Source: Lewinellaceae bacterium
GTDB lineage: Bacteria > Bacteroidota > Bacteroidia > Chitinophagales > Saprospiraceae
DNA length: 35,305 bases
Assembly (NCBI GenBank): GCA_020636355.1
Contig: JACJYB010000023.1
Coordinates: 1 to 35,305 of the forward strand
Direction of reading: 5' to 3'
The notes under the pieces were generated by a model that was given only the letters and a program-made list of their open reading frames with translations, was not told where the DNA came from and ran no database searches. The position numbers were made by a program, and so were the translations under genes. Shown here one piece after another: positions 8,144 through 16,403 of this stretch. Numbering within the stretch: the stretch's first letter is position 1; every line of letters starts with the position of its first letter.

Positions 8144-8410
8144 ATGAAAAGAACAAAATTTACAGAGACACAGATTGTCGGCATACTCAAGGAGTATGAA
8201 GCCGGCAAGCGGACAGAGGACATCTGTCGTGAGCAAAAAATCAGCCGTGCGACTTTTTACACCTGGCGCAAAAAGTACGGAGGCATGGATAACCAGCAGC
8301 TGAAGCGGCTCAAGGAACTGGAGGATGAGAACCGCCGGCTCAAGCGCATGTTTGCGGATTTGAGTCTGGATCACCAACTGTTAAAAGAAGTACTGGAAAA
8401 AAAGTTCTGA
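8144..8410 (+). CDS. IS3-family OrfA (helix-turn-helix transposase subunit)
   Basis: The 88-residue protein starts MKRTKFTETQIVGILKEYEA and has the HTH region ISRATFYTWRKKYGGM followed by the leucine-zipper-like helix RLKELEDENRRLKRMFADL, ending LLKEVLEKKF. This is the standard OrfA of the IS407 group, which binds the terminal inverted repeats. I chose ATG 8144 over an upstream TTG at 8138 because the family starts with M(K/R)K(S/T)RF. The last codons carry a slippery run for making the OrfAB fusion. The gene looks intact. Confidence 0.92.
   Translation: MKRTKFTETQIVGILKEYEAGKRTEDICREQKISRATFYTWRKKYGGMDNQQLKRLKELEDENRRLKRMFADLSLDHQLLKEVLEKKF
8398..8404 (+). promoter_or_regulatory. Programmed -1 frameshift site A AAA AAG
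   Basis: The heptamer is in register with the OrfA frame (AAA 8399-8401, AAG 8402-8404), two codons before the OrfA stop. Slipping back by one base enters the OrfB frame (GTT CTG AAG). IS3-family elements make their transposase this way. Confidence 0.85.
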
Positions 8411-9248
8411 AGCCTGCTGAGCGAAAAAGGCGAGTGCAGTATTTGATGGAAGAAAGAAAAGTGTCCGTACAGCAGGCTTGCCGGGTTGTTAATTTACCCA
8501 GGTCCCAATGGTATTATAAGTCTAAACGGGACGATCATGAAGTAGAGGTAGCACTTCAGGAGTTGGCTGACTTATTGCCTACCTGAGGATTTGACAACTA
8601 TTTCGGGAGATTGAGATCGCAGGGATATACGTGGAATCGCAAACGGGTACTTCGAGTATATCGGACACTGCAATTACCGATAAGACGAAAGCGCAAAAGA
8701 AGGCTGCCGGCAAGCATAAAGCACCCTTTGGTCCTTCCAATTACCATCAACCGTACCTGGAGCGCCGATTTCATGCATGATTCACTGGAATATGGTCGAA
8801 GGATCCGGGTATTAAACATCATTGATGATTACAGTCGGGAAGCCTTACGTATCGAGGCTGATTACTCACACAGTGGTGAAAGCGTCGTTAGGATCATGAG
8901 TGAACTGGTATGGGAAAGGGCATACCCCGAGACATCCGGGTAGATAACGGTCCGGAATTCCGGGGCAACACCTTTACCCATTGGTGTAAGGACATGAATA
9001 TAAACATCCTTTTTATTCAGCCAGGAAAGCCAATGCAGAATGCTTATATCGAACGATTCAACCGATTATTCAGAGAAGATGTACTGGATGCCTACTTATT
9101 TGAAGATCTCGAACAGTTGCGCAAACTGTCCGAAGAATGGCGTGAAGATTACAATTTGAATCATCCACATAGCGGACTAAATGGATTGTCACCATTGAAT
9201 TACAGAAATCAAATAAATTTGAATCTGTCTAGTTTAAACGTGTCCTAA
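8407..9248 (+). pseudogene. IS3-family OrfB (DDE integrase domain), broken by a stop and a frameshift
   Basis: The -1 frame after OrfA begins LKPAERKRRVQYLMEERK and QACRVVNLPRSQWYY. It meets TGA at 8584-8586 in what should be LPTRGFDNYF (CGA to TGA). It continues through WSADFMHDSLEYG (first catalytic Asp) and NIIDDYSREAL. At ELVWERAY it loses one G from a GGGG run, so the rest lies in another frame from about 8910: GIPRDIRVDNGPEFRG with the second Asp, then NAYIERFNRLFRE with the Glu. The spacing between the last Asp and Glu is exactly 35 residues, the D35E signature. All catalytic residues survive, but the two lesions prevent a full-length product. Confidence 0.92.
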
Positions 9249-9289
9249 TTTGGGGAAGGCTACACCTTCTACAGATACTGAACTTATAA

Positions 9290-12200
9290 TTATTTGAGAA
9301 TCCAACTGACAGGATCGATGTGGCATGGCATAGGTCCATCCAGATTTTCATTCTTCCTCCTAATATCGAAAAGAAATTCATTTTTGGGAGTTAAGAAACT
9401 CCTGGATACAGCAATCCAATTAAGATCACCAAATTTTCCATCATATTTAAGTTTATGCTTAGACTTATCAATCAGTTGTTGAATAAGGTCTCTGAATTGA
9501 CTATCATTTCGACGGCTTTCCAATGCTTTTATGGGGATTATTAGAGTAGAATTATTTTCTTGGGTATTTAACACATCTCCAAGACCTGCAACCAGATAAT
9601 TTCCATTCGCACTATAGGCCAATGAATTCACTGCAGTGCTAAGCCCAGTGAAAGATGCTATAGGGCTATCGAGATCTAAGGACCATACATGAATTGAATT
9701 ATCTTTGTGCATAAACAAGGTATTACCTGAGCCCGACGCTATTTGATTTCCCGATGGGTTAAACGTGACGGATAAAACTGGAGCTTCGTGAGCTCTATAA
9801 ATTTTTAGCATCTTTCCAGTTTCTACCGACCAAATACGAATGGTCTTATCAGTAGAACCAGAAACAAGTAGCTTTCCATCTGGACTAAAAGATATGCTAT
9901 TAACAATAGATGTATGACCATTAAAAGTCTTGATTAGTTTATTAAATTCTATTGACCATAAGTGGATTAAATAATTAGAATCTGCAGAAGCAAGTAGCTT
10001 TCCATTTGGACTAAAGGAAACTGAATTTACATCGTCAGATTTTTCATAAACTGGTCTGAATAGTTGAAGAGCTTTAAGGTGATAACCATCTTTTTTAGAC
10101 TCAAATAACTTTTTTCTATCACCCTTTTCTCGAGTCGATAAAATTGAAATCTCTTGACCAGAGTCCACCTCCCATAATCGACACGTTCCATCCCATGAAG
10201 AAGAAACAAGTAGAGATCCATCATAATTGAAATCTAAATCTGAAACTGTCAACTCATGTTTGTTAAGTATCATCAATTCTGTATTAGTAACCATGTTCCA
10301 AAGAGTGATTTGATTGTTAGAATCACCAATGGCAAGGATTTTACTGTCTGGGCTAAACTTTAAACAATGAACTGAAAGTTCTCGAGGAGGAATTAAATTT
10401 GGCGGGTCGTCTTCTTCGGGATCCACCGATGTCAGCTTTATATCACCGTTAGAATAACCAGAGGCAATAGTCTTGCTGTTTGGGCTGAATGCGACACAAT
10501 TTACCCACTGATTTCCAAAGATAAAATCATTTATCGGTCGAATAGCTGGAGGGTTTTTGCAATGAGACATTTGTGGAACAGACCATAAACGGACAGTTCC
10601 ATCTAGTGAAGCAGTAGCTAGAAAGTAACCATTTGTACTGAAGACTAAATCAGTAACAGCTGCACTGTGTCCTTTGAAAACGTCAAGCAGCTTCCCCGTA
10701 TCATTTGACCACAAATGAACTACATTTTCACCACTTGGATTCGCAACATTGCCTGATGAAGAGGCAATTAGGTTATTTCTAGGACTGAAAGCTGTAGCAA
10801 GAACCGGTGAATGGCTAGCTTCTAGAACCTTTAGCAATGCGCCTGAATCAGTCGACCAAATCCAAATTGATGACTTTGTTAAATTTGCTCCTATTAATAA
10901 TTTTCGATCTGGGCTGTAATCGAAATCACTAATGATGTCTGACTGAAAGCCTTTGTAGCTATAGATTTTTTCAATTTCTTCAGAAAGAATGGACACAGTG
11001 AAAATTGCTCCTAGTCCATTATTGCTTCCGCATATTGTCAATGATTTACCAGTAGGATTAAACATCACTTTTTGACCCTTCATTTTTCTCAAAGAAATTC
11101 TTTTTATAATGGTCCCTGTATAGGTCGAAAGCAATGTGATATTCCCATCATATAATAGAGCTACTTGCTCTCCATCCGAACTGAAGGACAGACTTGAAAG
11201 GCATGAGTAGATTTTTATTAATTTAGAGATTGGTTTTCCAGTTTTCATTTCCCAAAATCTTACGTTCCCATCAGCAGAAACTGATCCCAGTATCTTTCCA
11301 TCAGGACTAAATTCAATGTCATTTATTTGGTTTGAGTGACCTTTGAGAATAAAAGTCTCTTCACCTGTTTTAGTGTTCCATATCCTAATGCTTTGATCAA
11401 TTGAAGCTGATGCAAGCCATTTGTCGTCAGGGCTAATTGACAGACTTTTTATACCATCAAGATGACCGCAAAGTGAAGCAATTTCATTCTTGGACAATAT
11501 TGACCATAATTGTAGGTTGTTACCAACAGAAATAAAATTCTTGCCGTCTGAAGTAAAGGCTATATCATTGTAATTTTTATCTGAATTATTGAATACTGTA
11601 ATTTCAGAATCATTTAGTTGTCTCACGGTGATACCTTGATCTAAATAGGCGATTTTCTGTCCATTAGGGCTGAATTTCACAAAAGGTGAGGGTCTGCTAT
11701 TAATTGTGAATCTATTACTGATCCGCCCTGAATCTACTTCCCAGATAATTATTGACTTATCTGAATTTGTTGATGCAAGGAGAGAACCATCTGGGTTAAA
11801 TTCAATTTGGTAAGCTTCACTGAGATGTTCCGTGAAGACTTTTATCTCTTTTCTAGTGTTGAGATCCCAAATTCTTATGGTTCTGTCGGCTGATGAGGAG
11901 GCAATATATTTTTTGTTAGGGCTAAATTTGACTGAATAGACTTTATTTGAATGCCCACTGAAAACCGCCTTCTCCATTCCCTTGCTAATATCCCAAAGTC
12001 TGATTGAATGGTCATTCGAGGCAGAAACTATAGTCTTCCCATCAGGACTAAATTTAACAGAATTAATAATTTCACTGTGACCTGTAAATACAGCAATTTC
12101 CTTTTTTAATCTAAATGACCACAGCCTAATGGTTTCGCCCGCTGAAACTATTAGCTCCATATCTGGACTAAAATCAATGCTATTTACTATCTCCCTGTGG

Positions 12201-13270
12201 CCTTCAAAAGTAACTATTTCTTCACCAGATTCTAGAGACCATACACGTATTGTTTGGCAAGCCGAAGCAACTAATTTGTCATCATTACTAATAGCTACCG
12301 TTCTCTGATTTGAGAAAATGATTCCCGGAGAAATCCAAAGTGATCTAAAAGCCTTTTTTCTTAGTTCCAGATTGAGAAAACGACCTAACAAAATGGGAAG
12401 GTGGAAATTTTCTCCAATTTCTTGATTAAGTGCTGTAAGTGTATTTAACCATGCTTTGGCATAATTATGATGTTCAATGTCCTGACCTACCCGTTCTTCC
12501 AATAATCGTGCTAAATTATAGTTGGATTCATATCTTTGTTCATTAACTAGTTTTCGTTGTTCTTCGGATTTCCTGAGCTTCTCTTTTTCTTGCTCTAACT
12601 CTAGCTCTCGACTTGCATCGATAAACCTGTGTTGCAATGATGTTGGTTTAGGGGTATGCTTAGAATCGGACATCCATTTTTTTGCTTCCTGTAGAGCATC
12701 ACCAATTAACAGATAATCGGGAGATTCAGCATTGTCCTTCCAATGTTGTGCAACCCCTTGTAATCTTGTATGTTCCCGGATCCAGGGTAGGTCAGTTTCC
12801 ATAGCTTTGATAAGATCCTGCATCGCTTTTTCTTGGCGGATTCCTACCCCTAAGTATATGCTCTGAACTCTTGAAAGGCCTTTTGGCGCCTTTTGCCAGT
12901 CAACTTTTTCAATAACGACAGGGAAAATTCTCTTATTCAGGCTTGTTGCATATTCAACTTCCTGAATACAAATTTTTGAGAGAATAGACTTGGTGCTTAG
13001 TAAAAATACAATCTGATCTGCTTGAAGGATAAGTTCCTTTATTCTCTCCCACCAATCCTCGCCTGGCATTGTATCAGAAATATCTTGAAGCACTCTAAAT
13101 CCCCTTTTTTCAATTTGGGTTCTTATCCACTTAGTGATTTCATAATCCGTTCGAGAATACGAAATGAAAATGCTAGATGGTCTACCAGTGTAATCACTTT
13201 CAGTATGGCCATAAATGGACTCTTCTGGTGGTCCACTAAAATTGGATAGATGCTCTTCAGGAGAAGTCAT
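9290..13270 (-). CDS. TIR-WD40 protein (putative NAD-consuming immune sensor/effector)
   Basis: The protein is 1326 residues. Residues 32-160 are a TIR domain: SSIFISYSRTDYEITKWI, then WWERIKELILQADQIVFLLS, then KICIQEVEYA, with Glu104 at the place of the catalytic Glu of NAD-cleaving TIRs. A linker follows (about 165-220), then a strongly charged coiled coil (about 220-262, RELELEQEKEKLRKSEEQ). From about 320 to 1260 there are some 20-21 WD40 blades (IRVWSLESGEE, IRLWDISKG, IRIWSVETGKML), enough for three seven-blade propellers. Blades differ from each other, unlike the gene at 1579. This architecture is known from bacteria, especially cyanobacteria and other complex genomes. The start ATG at 13268-13270 precedes the TIR by about 30 residues. 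It stands alone in its orientation. The gene is rich in A and T. Inference: the propellers sense a ligand and release TIR activity in abortive infection or stress signalling. Confidence 0.9.
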   Translation of the reverse strand: MTSPEEHLSNFSGPPEESIYGHTESDYTGRPSSIFISYSRTDYEITKWIRTQIEKRGFRVLQDISDTMPGEDWWERIKELILQADQIVFLLSTKSILSKICIQEVEYATSLNKRIFPVVIEKVDWQKAPKGLSRVQSIYLGVGIRQEKAMQDLIKAMETDLPWIREHTRLQGVAQHWKDNAESPDYLLIGDALQEAKKWMSDSKHTPKPTSLQHRFIDASRELELEQEKEKLRKSEEQRKLVNEQRYESNYNLARLLEERVGQDIEHHNYAKAWLNTLTALNQEIGENFHLPILLGRFLNLELRKKAFRSLWISPGIIFSNQRTVAISNDDKLVASACQTIRVWSLESGEEIVTFEGHREIVNSIDFSPDMELIVSAGETIRLWSFRLKKEIAVFTGHSEIINSVKFSPDGKTIVSASNDHSIRLWDISKGMEKAVFSGHSNKVYSVKFSPNKKYIASSSADRTIRIWDLNTRKEIKVFTEHLSEAYQIEFNPDGSLLASTNSDKSIIIWEVDSGRISNRFTINSRPSPFVKFSPNGQKIAYLDQGITVRQLNDSEITVFNNSDKNYNDIAFTSDGKNFISVGNNLQLWSILSKNEIASLCGHLDGIKSLSISPDDKWLASASIDQSIRIWNTKTGEETFILKGHSNQINDIEFSPDGKILGSVSADGNVRFWEMKTGKPISKLIKIYSCLSSLSFSSDGEQVALLYDGNITLLSTYTGTIIKRISLRKMKGQKVMFNPTGKSLTICGSNNGLGAIFTVSILSEEIEKIYSYKGFQSDIISDFDYSPDRKLLIGANLTKSSIWIWSTDSGALLKVLEASHSPVLATAFSPRNNLIASSSGNVANPSGENVVHLWSNDTGKLLDVFKGHSAAVTDLVFSTNGYFLATASLDGTVRLWSVPQMSHCKNPPAIRPINDFIFGNQWVNCVAFSPNSKTIASGYSNGDIKLTSVDPEEDDPPNLIPPRELSVHCLKFSPDSKILAIGDSNNQITLWNMVTNTELMILNKHELTVSDLDFNYDGSLLVSSSWDGTCRLWEVDSGQEISILSTREKGDRKKLFESKKDGYHLKALQLFRPVYEKSDDVNSVSFSPNGKLLASADSNYLIHLWSIEFNKLIKTFNGHTSIVNSISFSPDGKLLVSGSTDKTIRIWSVETGKMLKIYRAHEAPVLSVTFNPSGNQIASGSGNTLFMHKDNSIHVWSLDLDSPIASFTGLSTAVNSLAYSANGNYLVAGLGDVLNTQENNSTLIIPIKALESRRNDSQFRDLIQQLIDKSKHKLKYDGKFGDLNWIAVSRSFLTPKNEFLFDIRRKNENLDGPMPCHIDPVSWILK

Positions 13271-13570
13271 GGATTTTCTTAAGGACAGAAAGCATATACA
13301 GCTGTTTTTGGTATAACAATGAGGTAATTAAGATAAGTAAATAAAAATAATCAGAATCCACTAGTCATTTTCAAATGGCTCTTTTCAAGTATTATAGAAG
13401 AAGATTTCATAGTGGCAGGTCGTGGTAAAATAATAACCTGTCAGTTTGGTCCCGTCCCCAATTGCTCGTTTCAGAAATGATCCAGAATGTTATAGACAAC
13501 TTTCCCTTCCCGTGTCAAATGAAGTTTAAATAGTAGCGAATAAGACCATTTCCCGATCTATATATCTGGG
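13271..13570. other. Intergenic stretch with no recognisable feature
   Basis: I find no conserved coding frame, hairpin with a T tail, or repeat here. It must contain the promoter of the TIR-WD40 gene, but no TAnnTTTG element stands out near its start. Confidence 0.5.
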
Positions 13571-13588
13571 AGACTATTTGGTGCGAAA

Positions 13589-13650
13589 TCCGGTGATATT
13601 GACCACTCTGTCCGTTAAAGTTGACTCCATTAATTCCGGTGATATTGACC
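13589..13650 (+). repeat. Two 16-base direct repeats, left-end repeats of an IS21 element
   Basis: TCCGGTGATATTGACC occurs at 13589-13604 and 13635-13650, a 46-base step. IS21-family ends carry several such subterminal transposase-binding repeats, and an istA remnant starts 80 bases downstream in the expected orientation. Confidence 0.7.
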
Positions 13651-13729
13651 CACCTTAAAAGGAGGAAACATTGTTAGTAATCTGAGGTAGAAAACCACAG
13701 CTAAGTTGTAAGAACAAGACAAATTGGTT

Positions 13730-13877
13730 ATGGCGGGAAAAACTAAGACCGTGACTCTGATCAGAAAGATTCCACAAAGGCAACACAACAGTTAGACATT
13801 TCATAAAATTGCTGAGGGTCCAGGTATGGCCTGGAATACGGTACGGACTTATTTGAGAAAAGTAGAAATACCTAGAT
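13730..13877 (+). pseudogene. istA: Remnant of IS21-family istA (N-terminal HTH only)
   Basis: From ATG 13730 the plus strand reads MAGKTKTVTLIRKIPQRQHN, a stop (TAG), then TFHKIAEGPGMAWNTVRTYL and RKVE. This follows IstA N-termini of IS21-family transposases (MAxKxKxxxLIxxILxLxxxGxSxxxIAxxLGISxNTVxxYL). The similarity ends after about 48 codons, and the bulk of istA, all of istB and the right end are missing. A minus-strand reading frame over the same bases has no family resemblance and is taken as a shadow. Confidence 0.7.
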
Positions 13878-13942
13878 TGTTCTGCGTTTGCCAAAAAAAG
13901 TATCCTTAGAAGATTAAAATGCCACCTAAAACAACACCATAA

Positions 13943-13988
13943 TAAAAAAAGCTATGTATAATAAATAGAAATTCAATACACATAGCTT
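13943..13988 (-). terminator. Intrinsic terminator of tRNA-Pro
   Basis: On the minus strand AAGCTATGT (13980-13988) pairs with ACATAGCTT (13949-13957), followed by a run of seven T (13943-13949 read as A on the plus strand). It lies directly after the tRNA 3' end. Confidence 0.75.
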
Positions 13989-13996
13989 ACTCTTTG

Positions 13997-14070
13997 TCGG
14001 GATGACTGGATTCGAACCAGCGACCCCTACGTCCCGAACGTAGTGCGCTACCGGACTGCGCTACATCCCG
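13997..14070 (-). tRNA. tRNA-Pro (anticodon CGG)
   Basis: The 74-base cloverleaf reads on the minus strand. The acceptor stem is CGGGATG / CATCCCG with discriminator A, and CCA is not encoded. The D arm is AGCGCAGTCCGGTAGCGC. The anticodon stem is CTACG / CGTAG around the loop TTCGGGA, which gives CGG for proline codon CCG. The T arm is CTGGTTCGAATCCAG. The 3' end points to the accessory side of the window, the usual geometry of an integration site, but no copy of the tRNA 3' end was noticed inside the island. Confidence 0.95.
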
Positions 14071-14122
14071 CTACCGGTTAAGGTGGCGCAAAAATAACAA
14101 AAAAGGAACTTCAAGCAAGTGA

Positions 14123-14791
14123 TTATAAGTCCTCACCCCGTTTTACCTGCATAAAGATGCCGACTACCTTATCGACTTCATCGGCGTCAACGACCACGGA
14201 AAATTCATTGGCGGTGGAGACGAGTTCCACGACGTTGATCCCTTGCCAGGCCAATGCCCGCAGGAGGAAGTAATAGAGTCCGTACATCTCGGTGTTCCCC
14301 GGTGGTAACAGGATGGTTATTGCGGCCAGGTTGGTGCGGCGGCTGCGAATCTGACCAATGGGGATCAAGGATTCCAGGCTGCCTGCCAGGTGTTCGCTGA
14401 TGACCATCGAAGTTTCGTAGATGCCCTGACTGAAGGCATAGAATGCCGGCTGGACCTGTAATACGGAGTCTAACGTCTGGCGGATGCGGGCCATCAGATT
14501 GCCAGAAGGTACGAAGGACCATACTTCGAGGTTGGAGCGGACCAAGATGTCACCCAATTTAGCGATTGCTTCCCGGATGGATTTGGTGATGTGCAGCAAG
14601 GGGGAGGCATTACGCCGGTGGAGAGCCATCAAAATGGCTTCATGCCGAACAGACTTTCCGGTTTGTTTTTCGAGGTAAGGTTGGATGCGCCGAGCCAGCG
14701 CGGCGAGATTGATAAGTCCCTCGGCCATGGCCTCTTCGATAAATGGCATGCGCCGTAAGTGTTCTTCCAGGGCATCAGCTAGCCGTTTCAT
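14123..14791 (-). CDS. ACT-domain-like protein next to aspartate kinase
   Basis: The 222-residue protein has an N-terminal helical part (KRLADALEEHLRRMPFIEEA, then INLAALARRIQPYL and SVRHEAILMALHRR) that looks like a small winged-helix or HTH fold. Two regions toward the C-terminus resemble ACT modules. The last, GLYYFLLRALAWQGINVVEL followed by STANEFSVVVDADEVDKVV, closely parallels the ACT sequence of aspartate kinases (IFxxLxxxGINVxMIS, then ISxVVDxxDxxxAV). It is divergent from the aspartate kinase gene, with 113 bases between them. Inference: it may bind an amino acid and modulate the kinase or its transcription. No enzymatic motif is visible. No signal peptide is seen. Confidence 0.65.
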   Translation of the reverse strand: MKRLADALEEHLRRMPFIEEAMAEGLINLAALARRIQPYLEKQTGKSVRHEAILMALHRRNASPLLHITKSIREAIAKLGDILVRSNLEVWSFVPSGNLMARIRQTLDSVLQVQPAFYAFSQGIYETSMVISEHLAGSLESLIPIGQIRSRRTNLAAITILLPPGNTEMYGLYYFLLRALAWQGINVVELVSTANEFSVVVDADEVDKVVGIFMQVKRGEDL

Positions 14792-14874
14792 GCAATGATT
14801 TGTTATAAATATAACAATATGTTAGTTATATGTTCTAATTCTATTGAAGTAATACTTGAATTGGTTTCACTGAT

Positions 14875-14882
14875 TACCTTTG
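14875..14882 (+). promoter_or_regulatory. Candidate -7 element (TACCTTTG) of the aspartate kinase gene
   Basis: TACCTTTG fits the Bacteroidota TAnnTTTG consensus and lies 22 bases before the ATG at 14905. A TTG (14856-14858) sits upstream, with spacing somewhat shorter than usual for the -33 element. Confidence 0.45.
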
Positions 14883-14904
14883 GCGGCTCAAAAGCAAATT
14901 GGCT

Positions 14905-16215
14905 ATGGTCATCTATAAATTTGGAGGTACTTCAGTAGGCAGCCCTGAACGGATGCGCGAGGTAGAGGCTATTATTACGCGGACAGGGGAAACCAAGATC
15001 GTCGTCTTGTCCGCAGTTTCCGGGGTCACAAATGCCCTCGTGCGGATCGCGGAGGCTAGCGAGGCACGGGAGCTTGTCCTTGCTGAACAAGAGCTGGAAG
15101 CACTTGACCATATGTATTATCCTTTTCTCACGACTTTATTCCACAAAGAAGCGACTCAACAGCAAGGGAAACAAATCCTGGACGAATCAAACAGAACCAT
15201 ACGTCAGACATTAACTGGCGAATGGGAGGATGAATTCAGGAAAATCATATTGGCCCAGGGTGAGCTGGTGTCCACTCAATGGTTCCACCTGCTGTTGAAG
15301 GAATCCGGCATAGATTCGGTCTTGCTGCCCGCTCTGGAATTTATGCGGACCAATGCGGAAGGAGAACCTGACGTAGCGTACACAAGTGACAAGCTGAGTC
15401 AGATGCTCGCCTTATATCCGGGGATCCCACTGTTTATTACTCAGGGCTATATCTGTCGCAACCACCAGGGGGCCATTGATAACCTAAAACGCGGTGGCAG
15501 CGACTATACGGCTACCTTGATGGGTGCAGCTTTAAAAGCCGATGAGATCCAGATCTGGACCGATATCGACGGGGTACATAATAACGATCCAAGGGTAGTT
15601 TCCGAGACCCATCCTATCCGGTTTATGTCGTACCGGGAAGCGGCCGAGCTGGCTTATTTCGGAGCAAAAATTCTGCACCCTTCCTGCGTGATTCCTGCCG
15701 AGGTGGCACTGGTACCCATCCGGTTAAAAAACACCATGCAACCCGAGGCTCCCGGCACCCTGATCAGCCTGCGTTCATCTTCGCAAGCAATCACTGCAGT
15801 GGCTGCAAAAGATGGCATTACGGTCATCAAGATTTATTCGCACCGTATGTTTATGGCGTATGGATTTCTGCGACGTGTCTTTGAAGTATTTGAGAAGTAC
15901 CGGACTCCATTGGACATGATCACCACCTCTGAGGTAGCCGTTTCCCTGACCATCGATTTCACCGATCACATGCATGAAATCATCCGTGAGCTCAAGCAGT
16001 TCGGTGAAGTGGAGTGGGAGGGAGAACATACCATTTTATGCGTGGTAGGTGACAACCTCATCAAACGTCCCGGTATCGCGCAGCGGGTGTTTGCCGCCAT
16101 CGAAAAAATGCCCATCCGCATGATCTCCTATGGCGGAAGCCGGCATAACATCTCCATTCTTATTCCGGAAAATTACAAACGTGAGGCGTTGATTCAGTTG
16201 AATACGTTGTTTTAA
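14905..16215 (+). CDS. lysC: Aspartate kinase, monofunctional
   Basis: It phosphorylates L-aspartate to 4-phospho-L-aspartate, the first step toward lysine, threonine, methionine and diaminopimelate. The protein is about 436 residues. VIYKFGGTSVGSPERM near the N-terminus is the kinase signature, LKRGGSDYTATLMGAAL and IWTDIDGVHNNDPR form the Asp and ATP sites, and FGAKILHP follows. The C-terminal 140 residues are two ACT domains (GITVIKIYSHRMFMAYGFLR and PGIAQRVFAAIEKMPIRMIS, then GGSRHNISILI), the usual feedback-inhibition module. The length is normal for a stand-alone enzyme, and no homoserine dehydrogenase is fused. I prefer ATG 14905 to TTG 14899 because the family starts MxVxKFGGTS. It is divergent from the ACT-domain gene. 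Confidence 0.95.
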   Translation: MVIYKFGGTSVGSPERMREVEAIITRTGETKIVVLSAVSGVTNALVRIAEASEARELVLAEQELEALDHMYYPFLTTLFHKEATQQQGKQILDESNRTIRQTLTGEWEDEFRKIILAQGELVSTQWFHLLLKESGIDSVLLPALEFMRTNAEGEPDVAYTSDKLSQMLALYPGIPLFITQGYICRNHQGAIDNLKRGGSDYTATLMGAALKADEIQIWTDIDGVHNNDPRVVSETHPIRFMSYREAAELAYFGAKILHPSCVIPAEVALVPIRLKNTMQPEAPGTLISLRSSSQAITAVAAKDGITVIKIYSHRMFMAYGFLRRVFEVFEKYRTPLDMITTSEVAVSLTIDFTDHMHEIIRELKQFGEVEWEGEHTILCVVGDNLIKRPGIAQRVFAAIEKMPIRMISYGGSRHNISILIPENYKREALIQLNTLF

Positions 16216-16320
16216 TGTGGTACGCCTGAACGCTCTAAACTCGGTCTGCCCGCCTCCCGGAAAAAGCAGAGATGACCAGTTTTTGGGGCCATTATTTGCG
16301 GCAAAATAAAGTAGTACCAA

Positions 16321-16400
16321 AATTCTAGGTGTTACTATGTGTCCTTAGTGTCTTAGTGTTATAATAGATAATCGTGGACTTCGTAAACACGTAAACACAT
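16321..16400 (-). repeat. Solitary copy of the interspersed repeat family seen at 22955-23850
   Basis: Read on the minus strand it contains gtgtttacgtgtttacg and, beyond it, aacactaagacactaagg. These are the same two motifs (CACGTGTTTACGTG-type runs and ACCACGAAGGCACTTAGG-type CAC(T/G)AAG runs) that build the large array downstream, here in the opposite orientation. It lies between the convergent aspartate kinase and LOG genes. Confidence 0.5.
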
Positions 16401-16403
16401 TCA

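Larger units (their letters stand above)
8077..9264 (+). mobile_element. IS3-family (IS407-group) insertion sequence, transposase inactivated
   Basis: The element is 1188 bases. Both ends begin TGTAGCCTTCCCC when read inward, and the match continues imperfectly for about 40 bases (left 8077-8118, right 9224-9264) with the shared block TTTAAA-ACTAGACAGA. A 4-base target duplication CCTT flanks it (8073-8076 and 9265-9268), as expected for the IS407 group. It carries orfA and, in the -1 frame, a broken orfB. It lies 26 bases beyond the stop of the TIR-WD40 gene and about 210 bases after the WD40 gene, so it sits in the gap between two convergent genes and breaks neither. Its ends look intact, so it might still be moved by a related transposase in trans. 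Confidence 0.92.

Noticed and set aside
13655..13894. Minus-strand frame of 79 codons
   Set aside because: The plus strand here carries an IS21 istA remnant with recognisable HTH sequence. The minus frame is its shadow.
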